A stretch of 64,000 bases of DNA from Corydoras sp. C115 (Eukaryota > Chordata > Actinopteri > Siluriformes > Callichthyidae). How positions within the stretch are numbered: position 1 is the stretch's first letter; each line of letters opens with the position of its first letter. Location: the NCBI GenBank assembly GCA_019802505.1, contig JAFMOC010000195.1, forward strand, positions 373,501-437,500, read 5' to 3'. The notes beneath the pieces were generated by a model that was given only the letters and a program-made list of their open reading frames with translations, was not told where the DNA came from and ran no database searches. Positions 1-11,900 of the stretch are shown piece after piece. The position numbers and the translations under genes were made by a program.

Positions 1-16
1 CAATGGTTTCCCGCTC

Positions 17-1840
17 TCATACCCAGTACTGGTTCTTTTTCAGAGCTGGGTTCGTTGTCCGACAGTGTTGCAGTAATTCAGGATCTGCCTCTTTGGATCC
101 TACGTTGGACATGGGGATGTTGTTGGCTGGATCGGTTTTCCTGAAGGTTTCCTGAGCCACCTCGCCGTTCTTTGGTTTGGAGGAAATGTTCTGAACGTCG
201 TGCTTCCCCGTCTTGTTGCGCCGCACCAGGTAGTACGCCAGTAAAGCGGCGAGGAGCAGCAGGAGCAGCACGATGAAAATAGGAATGAGAATGGCCCAAA
301 TGGAGTTTCGTCTCGAGACGGGTGATTTATGGGAAATGGTGGAGGCAGTAGTGGAGGTGAGGTCATGTTCTGGCGCCTCCCTCATCCTTACCTCGGGTCT
401 TTGCGTGCTACTCTTCTCAGGGCTGATCACAGACGGGGTAAGAACCGTAGCGCCGTAGGTTTTTGCCGGATCATAGGGAGCTGTCCGGAACGACAGGATG
501 CATTCCGCAGGGGGAACTCCGTTTGCCTTGAGTATAAACCGAGCCTCTTCCTGGTCTTGGCCTTCAACTTTTGGATCTCCGGTGGAGTTCAGAACCTCTA
601 GAGCCACCCTGCCCTCATCGAGATCCTTTTGCGTGAAGGTTTCCACAGCCTGGCCATCTGTGCTACCTCCCCTTCTGACGAATCGTGCCCCTCTTGGAGA
701 TCGGGTCAAAATAAAGGTTGGAGATGTTTTGGTTTTATTGGCAAGTGGCGTAGCATCTAAAAGCTTTCGATCCACTAGGACTGTGGTACCTTGTGGAAGC
801 AATGGGTCCTTGGCCACTTCTGCCAGAGGTCTGACTGTGATGTTCAGGCCAGAAGATATATTAGCTGCTCTGCTGCGCGCCACGAAGGTGAAGGTGTCAT
901 TGGAAGAAGTGGATTTGGTAAAGCGGACGCTCACTCTTCCATCTCTTATCTGTTTCTGGGTGAAGGCAGAGGTTGGCTGCCGGTCCACCATCACTGTGGC
1001 GTACTTGGGGACGTTTGTGATCTTATAAAGCACCTCCTCTTCTCTTGGACCACCGGTGGAGACTTTCAACATGGCTTCTGTGATTGGGGTCTCATCATCA
1101 CCCTGTCTCACCTCAATTACCTCCACCTTGTTCAGAAGGAGCTTCTTTGCCAGGATCCCGATGTGCATCATGAAAGGTTCAGAGTGGTACTTGCCGTCAG
1201 AAATGGTGAACTCCATCACGCCGTCTGACAAACTGCCATCACTCTGGAATGCCACTCGACCCATGTCCACGTCCTCCTGGGTAAAATGTTGGGTCCTGGT
1301 TTTGGAATCCATGTAGACGACGTGCCCATTGGCGGGACTCTTCACGACGGTGAACCTGATCTCATCTGGGGTGCTGTCCTCGTCCATCGTGTTGAAGTGC
1401 TGCTTGGACAGAACGGTGGTGGAGCCCTGCAGAGCCTCCAGCAGCAGGTCCGAACTTACCAGCTCCGGCGGGGTGGCGTCCCTCCGTCGGACCGTAATGA
1501 GGAAGGAGTCCTCCAACACCACCACTCCGGCCGAGACCCGAGGAGGGCGCCCGTGGGGGGTCAGGTGCACGTGGAAGGAGAATCTGTCGGACGTAAACTC
1601 CGAGTCGTCGTGATTGTACTCCAGCTCGCCTTTACTGAGGTCCTCCTGCAAGAAATAAGGCGCGGCCCGGGCGAGATCCACACCCCCCACGGTGAGGCGG
1701 CCATGCGATGGAAAGTCCCTGTATCTCAAAGACGATGTCTTGACCTGCGCGCTTCTCCTCAGGGACACTACCTAGCAGGTTTGAGGCGTCCAGATTAGAG
1801 CTGTCAATCACCTTCGATTGTCCCTGGACCACCGACAGAT
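17..1840 (-). CDS. cspg4: cspg4 exon 10: last CSPG repeats, membrane helix, cytoplasmic tail
   Basis: The exon starts after GATGCTTCAG with LSVVQGQSKVIDSSNLDASN. One extra base in the GGG at 1717-1719 breaks the frame between FEIQ and DFPSHGRLTVGG; after that it is open to the stop. It encodes the membrane-proximal CSPG repeats, a Ser/Thr-rich stalk, the helix WAILIPIFIVLLLLLLAALL, the stop-transfer RRNKTGKHD, and a tail ending NPALKKNQYWV. The threonine in RNKTGKH matches the PKC-alpha site known in mammalian NG2. The ERK-site threonine is kept (CRTTNP), but the following proline of the mammalian site is not. Confidence 0.94.
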
Positions 1841-3508
1841 CTGAAGCATCAGCACAGGAAAAGCAATGAGGTCACACCCCTGCCTGTCTCATTGGATGAA
1901 GGTCTTAATTTCAAGGAATCATTTCTTTCTAAACATGGCTTAGTGGTTTAGCACGTTCTCCTCTCAGCACTAGGGATTCCCGGTTCGAATCCCCATCTGG
2001 GTGAAATTTCCATGTTCTCCCCGTGTCCGCGTGGGTTTCCTCCGGGTTCTCCGGTTTCCTCCCACAGTCCAAAAACATGGATCAGGTCAATTGAATTCTT
2101 CAAATTGCCCCATATAGTGTGTGTATGCATGCGTGTCTGTATGAGTGAGTGTGTGCCCAGTGAGGGATAGGCGCCCTGTCCTGGGTGTATTCTACCCAGC
2201 GCCTGAAACGTTCTCCCCTGGATGGGCATGGGGAACCCCACCGCGACCCTAATATAGGATAAAGCGGGAGATAATGAATGAATTTCTTTCTAAACATACA
2301 TTGTCTTATGTAAGGTGTTCCCCCTAGGGGGGATGCAGCGCTATTGCAGGAAGTGCAGCAATAAAGGATAAATTCTATGAGATAAAGCTATCATGTTTTG
2401 TTTTGCTCATTCATGGACGGTACCTCTGTTCCTCCACAGTTGTGACGACATGTTGCGACGAGGGGCCGAGAACGTCACCGTGATGTTGAGGGTGTGCTGG
2501 AGGTGCGCCGCGGCGGTGACGAGAGCTCAAGCTTCACGGAGTCTTTCACCGACCAGAAGGGTTCTGACGGCATCTGGTGTTTATAATACACCGCAGCGGC
2601 GTCCAGCTGATGATACGGTTCATGGAACATTAAAAACACGGTTAAAATAACATAGGAAATAAAAAACGTCTTGATTCCAAACCCAGCACATCTGCACGCC
2701 GAACTCAAATCACCTCGCTTTGTGTGAACTGGTTGATCTCTTCGAAGCGTCCGTTCAGGTTTTGTTTGATCAGTCGCCCGAGACGGGGCGGCCGGGTGAG
2801 GGTGTAGCTGATCTCGTCTCCCTCCTCACTGGTGGCTGCGCGGAGGATGTCCCTGCTCACGAGCTGCATGGAGCCTAAAGACCAATTAAAGAAATGAAAA
2901 TCTGATTCATCCAACACCTCGATTCTCACTTTAGAATACAATTTATTTATTTAAAACAGAGCTTTCCCCAAACTACTGCAGTCTTCATCAGCAATAACAT
3001 AAATAAAGTGTAAAAGGGGGTGGCACAGTGGCTTAGTGGTTCAGCACATTCACCTCTCAGCGCTGGGGATTCCCGGTTCGAATCCCCATCTGGGTGGAGT
3101 TTCCATGTTCTCCCCGTGTCTGCGTGGGTTTCCTCCGGGTTCTCCGGTTTCCTCCCACAGTCCAAAAACATGGATCAAGTCAATTGAATTCTCAAAATTG
3201 CCCCCTATAGAGTGTGTCTGTGTGAGTGAGTGTGTGCCCAGCAATGGATTGGCGCCCTGTCCTGGGTCTATCTGCCCAGCGCCCGAGACGTTCTCCCCTT
3301 GATGGGCATGGGGAACCCCACCGCGACCCTAATAGAGGATAAAGTGGGAAGATAATGAATGAATGAATGTGTAAAGGTAGCTGTGTGTGAGTGTGTATGT
3401 GAGTGTGAGTGTGGTTTCAAGTGTGTGTGTGTGTGTGTGTGTCTAATAATGGAGTGCATACCACTTTGGAACTTGTGAGTAGAGTTAAGGCACTGAGGTT
3501 CAAGCCTC

Positions 3509-3565
<57 letters not shown>

Positions 3566-5821
3566 AAGTGGGGGGTTCTCCCTCTTTTCCATTTTGTTTT
3601 AGACTGCCCTAATTTCCCATTTTTTGATTATCACTTATGGGGCTACTCTGAAATTCCTCAAATTCAGGTGAAAGCATGCAACACGTTTCATTTTCGTCCT
3701 CGGGACTGTCCGACCCACGTGCTCAGAGACGGAGGCATGAACTTGGACTCGTTCGTATTCTGATGTAAGAACCTTCCTTTTTGCTTTTAGGGTTTTTTTC
3801 AAAGTTAATGTGAGGAACCTCACCTGGAAAGACCACTAACTCGCCCTCAGCTTCCATAAAGATGGTCAGCGGTCTGGCTGTAACCACAAAGTAGTGTGTA
3901 GGTGTGATGTTCTCTCCATCGGTCACCATAAAGCTGAAGCCACCTGATTCCGAGCCTGATGGAACAGAACGGAGTCTCATATTAACGCTCAGACGCATGG
4001 ATACCCGTCACATCGTTAAATATCCAGAAAGGCCCTGTCGACAACCTTCTGTGTCCTGCTGTATTTCATCTGTCTTTTCATCTGCAGCACTGTGACTTCT
4101 ACAAGAAGACTTTTAATCCCCTTTATCCCTTTCCCCTACAGCGTGGTGCTTAGTTCTGATCCTCGTGGGTTACGGCTCTTTGTAACTGTGTGCTTTCCTT
4201 CTTCGCACAACGTTGTCGTGTTGGATTAAATGTGGCAGGATGTTAAACCATGCAGGACGCCATGCATACAATCCTGTTATATATATTTATATTTATATAT
4301 CTCAAAGTTTCTGCACTGATTTTTACAGAGCAGATATTATCTGAATGATTCCCAGTATTGCGGGGACATTCCGTCATTACGTCACGTGTTAACATGTAAA
4401 ACAAAAACAATAAAAAGTTTTTATGATTCTGCTTTTAAATTCTAAAACATTACCATTTAAAAAGTGTTTGAATCGATTTCTTGTAAATGACTTTCAGCAG
4501 CTCAACAGCAATACCCGCACTGCCCACCAGAGGGCGGTAGAGCACGTGTTGGGAAACCAGTGTTGCGGCCTGTAGAGGTCGCGTTCTTATTTTTACTTCA
4601 ACAACTGATGATACCGAACTAATTCATGGACTTTTTAATGTTTGATTTGTGCCAATAAATCAGACATCACATTTATATAATTATAATATATATATATAAC
4701 ATTTATTATAATTCAATTCAATGAAGTTTTAAGTGGCGGCACGGTGGCTTAGTGGTTTAGCATGTTCTCCTCTCAGCACTAGGGATTCCCGGTTCGAATC
4801 CCCATCTGGGTGGAGTTTCCATGTTCTCCCCGTGTCTGCGTGTGTTTCCTCCGGGTTCTCCGGTTTCCTCCCACAGTACAAAAACATGGATCAAGTCAAT
4901 TGAGTTCTCCAAATTGCCCCATATAGAGTGTGTCTGTGTGAGTGAGTGTGTGCCCAGCGATGGATTGGCGCCCTGTCCTGGGTGTATCTGCCCAGCACCT
5001 GAGACGTTCTCCCCTGGATGGGGATGTGGAACCCCCCCCCCCCCCTGCGTGACCCTAATAGAGGATAAAGCGGAAGATAATGAATGAATGAATGAATGAA
5101 GTTTTAAGTTAATTCTTAATAACTTAACTCTCAAATTATAATCCATGAGGATTAAAGGTTTTTTTCGTTGAACTGTTCAAACCCATATGGAGGTGGAGTC
5201 ACGTGATGCTTGGTGCTGCGCTACCTTGATGGATGAAGATGACGTCCCCGTGGTCGAGCTGATCCTGCGTGAAGCTCCTGATGCTGTCATCAGGTGCATC
5301 TTTGAGGGCGATCATGCCGTTGGTGAGACCCTCTACGGTATAAATCAGCTCCTCTGGGGGGGTGTCGAGGTCCTCGGTGCGCAGCACTTTATTCGTGAGG
5401 TCCAGCTGTTCCCCGGCGAGGAGCTAAACACAACACGACACAACACAAGACACAGAGCAGAGACAGAGCGTCTTAGGGGACCGTAAACTACGTCTGAAGG
5501 ATGACTCATTCCTGAAATGGAGCGGTGGTGTTGGGGAGGTGATGGTGGTGTTGAGGTTTGGGGGGGTTGGGGTGGGGAGCCGCTCGTCGCTTTATAAGGA
5601 GGAGGAACATGTTGCGGGAGGTGATCGGTCTCTCAGGCCTCGCTGGGCGCTAATGGATCTGTAATGGCAGCGGCGCTGAATGGAACATTAATTGAAAGGG
5701 CCGGAGCCTAAAAGTCCTTCTTAACTAGAGCCAGTCATTTGGGAGAACAGTGAGGCGTGCACTGCAACTCTCATATCGATTTAGCCGGCCTGGCCTCCCC
5801 TCCTGCTCCCCGGCCCCCCCT

Positions 5822-5864
<43 letters not shown>

Positions 5865-6072
5865 GTGCAGGAGGAAGGGCTGGTGGAAATAATTCAGTTC
5901 GCCGAGCCTTGGTGAAGAAGGAGGTCGAATCCATTTACATTTGGTGGAAGTGAAAGCAACAGCTCGTCGTGTAAAAGTGTTCGAGCTGCAAAATGTAATT
6001 AACCAGCACACACTTCTCCTTGACCTTCTCACAGCTACATTATGTTTTACGAAGCAATGGGGCATGTTGTTT

Positions 6073-6105
<33 letters not shown>

Positions 6106-6520
6106 GTCTGCCCTCTAGTGACCACATTAAGGTATTACATCTCACAACACAAAGTAAAAATGCGCTTATCCGCCACTGGATGGCAGCATTATTCCACTTT
6201 ACAGTCAGAGTTTCGGCACCAGGAGGGATTATTATTTTTTTTTTTTATTTTATTTTTGATAAGTCGCACTGATTGGTATCGAGGAGCGAAATGTAATCTG
6301 AATTTAAAGAAGTAAAATGGCACTTGAAGGGAAACTTAAACACGACGCCATTAGGGCTGTTAGTCATCACCCGCCGGCTCGGCCTGATTTCAGGGCGTCC
6401 TCCACCAGGAGAGTGTGATTCAGGTTGGGTGATTGTGACGTAGTAGAGTGAGGTGGTCAGGGCTGAGTGTTTAAGCGGGTGCAGGAGTGATTCAGAATGT
6501 GTGTGAGTGTGTGTGTGAGT

Positions 6521-6560
<40 letters not shown>

Positions 6561-8186
6561 CCCCTAATGAACACCAGCTGGGGTTTTACTGGGGCAGGAT
6601 CTGGGGGCCTGGTGCCTGTGTCACCACTTTGTTATTCATCGTGTCTGATCATCTGCTGTGGGTCAGACAACACTACAGCTTCCCGCTTCAAATCAGGACG
6701 GCGCAGCGAGCGAGCGAGCGGGCGAGCGCGCGAGAGAGAGAGAGAGAGAGAGACAGAGATGCGTGTGTGCACGGAAAAAGACATATCATTATTTTGCATT
6801 TTGTGGCAAAGTAACGGTGAATAATGATTGGCCGGCGCACTCTCGCTTCCCGAAGCCAGAACTCTCGCCACAGACAAACTACGAGTTGCCGTGGTAACTG
6901 CAGACCACAGACGACGTCAAAAAGTGACACATTTACGAAAAAGAAAAGAGACGTTATGCACTTTTCCGTCCATCGGCATCGGACCGTTTGGGTTTTTTCT
7001 TCGGGGCCCCCGTTTAATTAATTAATTCATTCATTCATTATCTTCCGCTTTATCCTCTATTAGGGTCGCGGTGGGGTTCCCCATGCCCATCCAGGGGAGA
7101 ATATTTCGGGGCGCTGGGCAGATAGACCCAGGACAGGGTGCCAGTCCATCGCTGGACACACACTCACTCACACACACACACTCTATATGGGGGCAATTTT
7201 GAGAATTCAATTGACTTGATCCATGTTTTTGGACTGTGGGAGGAAACCGGAGAACCTGGAGGAAACCCACGCAGACACGGGGAGAACATGGAAACTACAC
7301 CCAGATGGGGATTAGAACCGGGAACCGCTAGTGCTGAGAGGAGAACATGGAGAACCCGGGGAAAACCCACGCGGACACGGGGAGAACAGTGTACCCCATC
7401 ACTTGACCCATCGGTGTATCATGTCCATCCATCTATTATCTTCCGCTTTATGCTCTATTAGGGTCATGGGGATGGGGGGGGGGTTCCCCATGCCCATCCA
7501 GGGGAGAATATTTCGGGGCGCTGGGTAGATACACCCAGGACAGGGCGCCAGTCCATCGCTGGACACACACTCACTCACACAAACACACTCTATATGGGGC
7601 AATTTGGAGAACTCAATTGACTTGATCCATGTTTTTGGACTGTGGGAGGAAACCGGAGAACCCGGAGGAAACCCCCGCGGACACGGGGAGAACATGGAAA
7701 CTCCACCCAGATGGGGATTCGAACCGGGGATCCCTAGCGCTGAGAGGAGAACGTGCTAAACCACTAAGCCACCGTGCCGCCCCCCCGTTTAATTCCTATA
7801 GTGAAATGAGACGAGGAGAAACGCGTGGTCGCACAGAACTCTACCTCCACGCCGGTGTTGCGCCGCAGCTGAGGAGGCTGGTCGTTGACGGGGATCACGT
7901 CGATGCCGATGGTGATGGGATAGCTTTGGCGCCCGATCCCGGAGGCACTGGCCCGGAGCGTCAGGTTGTCCTCCGTGGTCTCCGAGTCGTCGTGCAGGTA
8001 GTAGATCAGACCCTCCTGCACCTGAGAACCGCAGGAGGAGCATCACAACGTTAACGTGACTTCATCTGCACAACAACTGCAGACACAATCCGAAATCTTT
8101 ATTATAAATGATATAATTCATTCATTCATCCATTATCTACCACTTTATCCTCTATTAGGGTCGCGGGGGGGGGGGGGGGGGGGGGG

Positions 8187-8237
<51 letters not shown>

Positions 8238-8927
8238 CTCCATGCCCATACAGGGGAGAACGTTTCGGGCGCTGGGCAGATACACCCAGGACAGGGTGCC
8301 AATCTATCGCTGGGCACACACTCACACAGACACACTCTATATGGGGCAATTTGGAGAACTCAATTGACTTGATCCATGTTTTTGGACTGTGGGAGGAAAC
8401 CGGAGAACCCGGAGGAAACCCACGCGGACACGGGGAGAACATGGAAACTCCACCCAGATGAGGATTCGAACCGGGAATTCCTAGCGCTGAGAGGCGAACA
8501 TGCTAAACCACTAAGCCACCGTGCCGCCCTAATTGATATAATTATGATCCATAAAGGTGATTGGCTGAGCCTGGAGCCTGATGCTGGAGAACATGCAAAT
8601 GCCACACTGAATCATATTCTCAGCTTCACCACCACTCAGTGTTCTCAGTTACACACGCTCCACCTTCCTAAGACAGACTGTAGTTCTAAGATTGTATTCT
8701 GTAGTCCATTATTTTCTCTACATACTTTGTTACTCCTCTTTACCCCACAGAGGGCTATTATTTGGGGTTCTAATCATTAGAGGACGGAATAAAGGACACG
8801 AAGGAGCAGTGTTCAATTCCTGGATGGAGAGGACATGTCATTTTGGGTGGAATTTGCATGTTCTCCTGATGCCTACACAGGTTTTTTTATGCTTAATAAA
8901 GAACCCAAACAAAATGATTCCAGTTCG

Positions 8928-8983
<56 letters not shown>

Positions 8984-11900
8984 TGTGTCTCCACAGGCTC
9001 CAGCAGCATCCCGGATCAGTATTAGCGGGTTGGAGGATAAATGAGGACGATTATGTTCATGTGGAAGATGTTTGCATCCAAACCCCAACATGTGGTAGTC
9101 CTTGGGGATAAATCGGAACCTCGAATCCCGAATGCTGTTTTCTCTGAACGCTGACCGTTCGAGAGGAGGCATCAGCCCCCCGCAGGTTTGGACCGCAACT
9201 GTAATGTGTATTTTAAAACCACTTTTGACTAATGGCTGGTTATTTATCGGCGCGCGGCGGTTTAACGTCGCACAACAGGCACATTGTTTAAGTGAGCGTT
9301 CACACGCAGCGGAATAAAAAAAAAAACATGAAATAATAAACCCATTGTTTATCCATAATGCTGAACTGTACCATAATAAAGCAGAAGCCTTGTAAAGGTG
9401 TTTATTGCAGTCAGGTAATACGGTGTGATACCGCGCTCGCCGGCGGCGGCTCCGGAGTCCGGCCTGCGACATCGGACCAGAACACACAGCAGCCACGCTG
9501 GGATTTTAAGGGCCTCCAGATGAGCGCTCTCTCAGGAACAAGTGTTTTTAGGAAACCGGTGCTCGCGTCTTCTCATTTCGCTCAGATGGGGATTCGAACC
9601 GGGAATCCCTAGCGCTGAGAGGAGAACATGCTAAACCACTAAGCCACCGTGCCTTCCTAGATGATATAATTACGATCCATAAAGCTGATTGGCTGAGCCT
9701 GGAGCCTGATGCTGGAGAACATGCAAATGCCACATTGAAAGCGGATTTTAAGGGCCTCCAGATGACCGCTCCCTCAGGAACAGACGCTTCCATTTTTCAG
9801 TGTTTTTGGGAAACCGGCGCTCGCGTCTTCTCATGCCGCTCAGCCGTGGAATCCCGGCGTCCTCGCCGTCACACGGCGCCGCCACATGAGAAGGAGCCGC
9901 CGGTTCCACATGAGCGAGCGGAGAGGTTCTCGGCGACGTCTGATCATAAGCCTCACGCAGGCCTCTTCGTTTTCCTCCGGCGCTCGTTATTCTCCGGTTT
10001 CAGGTCCCGCGCTCCCGCGGTATGGAAGTAATTTAGTGTTCCGCGGCGTTCTGACATCCATACCTTCCAGCCTGCGGAGAAATAAAGGACGGAGACGGGC
10101 TACTGAAGGCGGAGTCGAGCCCACGGGCCCGAGCGGCGGGGAATTCCTTAAGTGAAGGGGAACGTTTTTTTTTGGGATCCCGTGACCTTTTCCATAGCTA
10201 ATCAGTCACGGCTGATCACCGGCCACCACGCAGCGCGTGGCCACCTCCACCAGAGAGGGCGGAGCCTGTGTAGGTGGAGCGGCTTCTTTGGGGAACGCTG
10301 TGGGCGGCTGATCGTATCGTTGGTAACGCAAAACTGAAAACACGGCCCAGTCGTCCTGCACGTCCTCGATTCCCCAGATTCGAACCGCTGATCCTCGGAT
10401 GATGAGGCTGCCACTGATAATCACTGATGTAAACAAATATTAAAAATGGTTTCCACTCTTCTGGAAAGCCTTCCTGCAGGATTTTGGGGTGTGTCTGTGC
10501 GTTTGAAGGATCACCTGGGACAGGTGTACTGATGAGTGAAAAGCTCAGGTGCAGGTTCCCACAACTGTGCAACTGGCAATATTTACAAGAATAAAGAATA
10601 TAGAATAGAATTCATTCATTCATTATCTTCCACTTTATCCTCTATTAGGGTCGCGGGGGGTTGGCGGGTTCCCTATGCCCATCCAGGGGAGAACGTTTCG
10701 GGCGATGGGCAGATACACCCAGGACAGGGCGCTAATCTATCACTGGGCACACACTCACGCATACACACACACTCTATATGGGGCAATTTGGAGAACTCAA
10801 TTGACTTGATCCATGTTTTTGGACTGTGGGAGGAAGCCTGAGAACCCGGAGGAATCCCACACGGACACGGGGGAGAACATGGAAACTCCACACAGATGGG
10901 GATTCGAACCGGGAATCCCTAGTGCTGAGAGGAGAACATGCTAAACCACTAAACCACCGTGCCGCCCTAGAATAGAATTAAAATATCTAAAAAAAAAAAG
11001 TATGGAATTAAATTAAATAAAATAGAAATCGGATACGGGGAGGGTCGCGGATGTATGGAGACGTCTGTGGGTGCCGCGAAAGTGAAGTGAACAGTGCCAG
11101 AGTTAATGTAAGATGAGCATTAGTGAGGTTGGGCACCGATGACCAAAGTGTGGACCGGGCTCTCAATCTCATCCCAAAGCTGAGCTTAAGAGTCAAGTTT
11201 TAGCTTTTAGTATCTTTATGGAACAGAAATCGTCGTTCCCCAAACTCCTTCCACAGAGCGATGCATTGGATCTGAATTGTGTTCTGTATTCGATGAAAAG
11301 CCGTGTCTCTGGATCCAGAGCCATCAGTCTGGGTTCCGCTTTAAGAGTCGTGGATCTGTAGGATGTAAAGCCCGGAATCTGAGATCACATTGAAATGTCA
11401 TTCGGAGAAACTATTCCAGAGTTTAATGACCATGTGGAGAACAGGAGGCCGGGATAGTCCTGAATGGTTTGAACATCGGTGATGTTCTGTGTGTTCTGCA
11501 CTTTATGTTCCGCGGGAGAAGTGCGTGGCCGAGCGAACGATGTCGTTCTGCCAAACTCGGCGGCGACACCCTCACCGTTCATCCAACCGCCGCTCAGATC
11601 GGACCTTTTCCGACTCCGGCCCTCTTCCCTGAGCTGGACCGGTCCCTCCTCACAGTGAGGCCTTTGACGCTCCACACAGAGAGGGCTGTGTGTAGACGCT
11701 TTATTATGGGATTATACGAGCCGGTTTATTTTGGCTTGAGGCGGCAGGGCCGCGCCGTCAGAGTTTCCACTGGTTCGTGAATCTGAAGCCAGGCCCCACG
11801 CTGCCCCGTTAACGGTGCCTAACCACCTCTGAGAGACTCAGCACTTAGTGCCTTTCCATCAGAACCCCGTAATTTTGCTCTCACTCTTTCCACCGGCGCA

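Noticed and set aside
1717..2516. Natural compensating frameshift pair
   Set aside because: The indels have opposite sign, but the unshifted frame meets a stop at 2475-2477, so reading through both is impossible without correction.
8873..9496. 207-codon minus-strand ORF in intron 4
   Set aside because: It ends in a (CA)n translation, has no recognisable domain and lies on the same strand as the intron of cspg4 without splice links.
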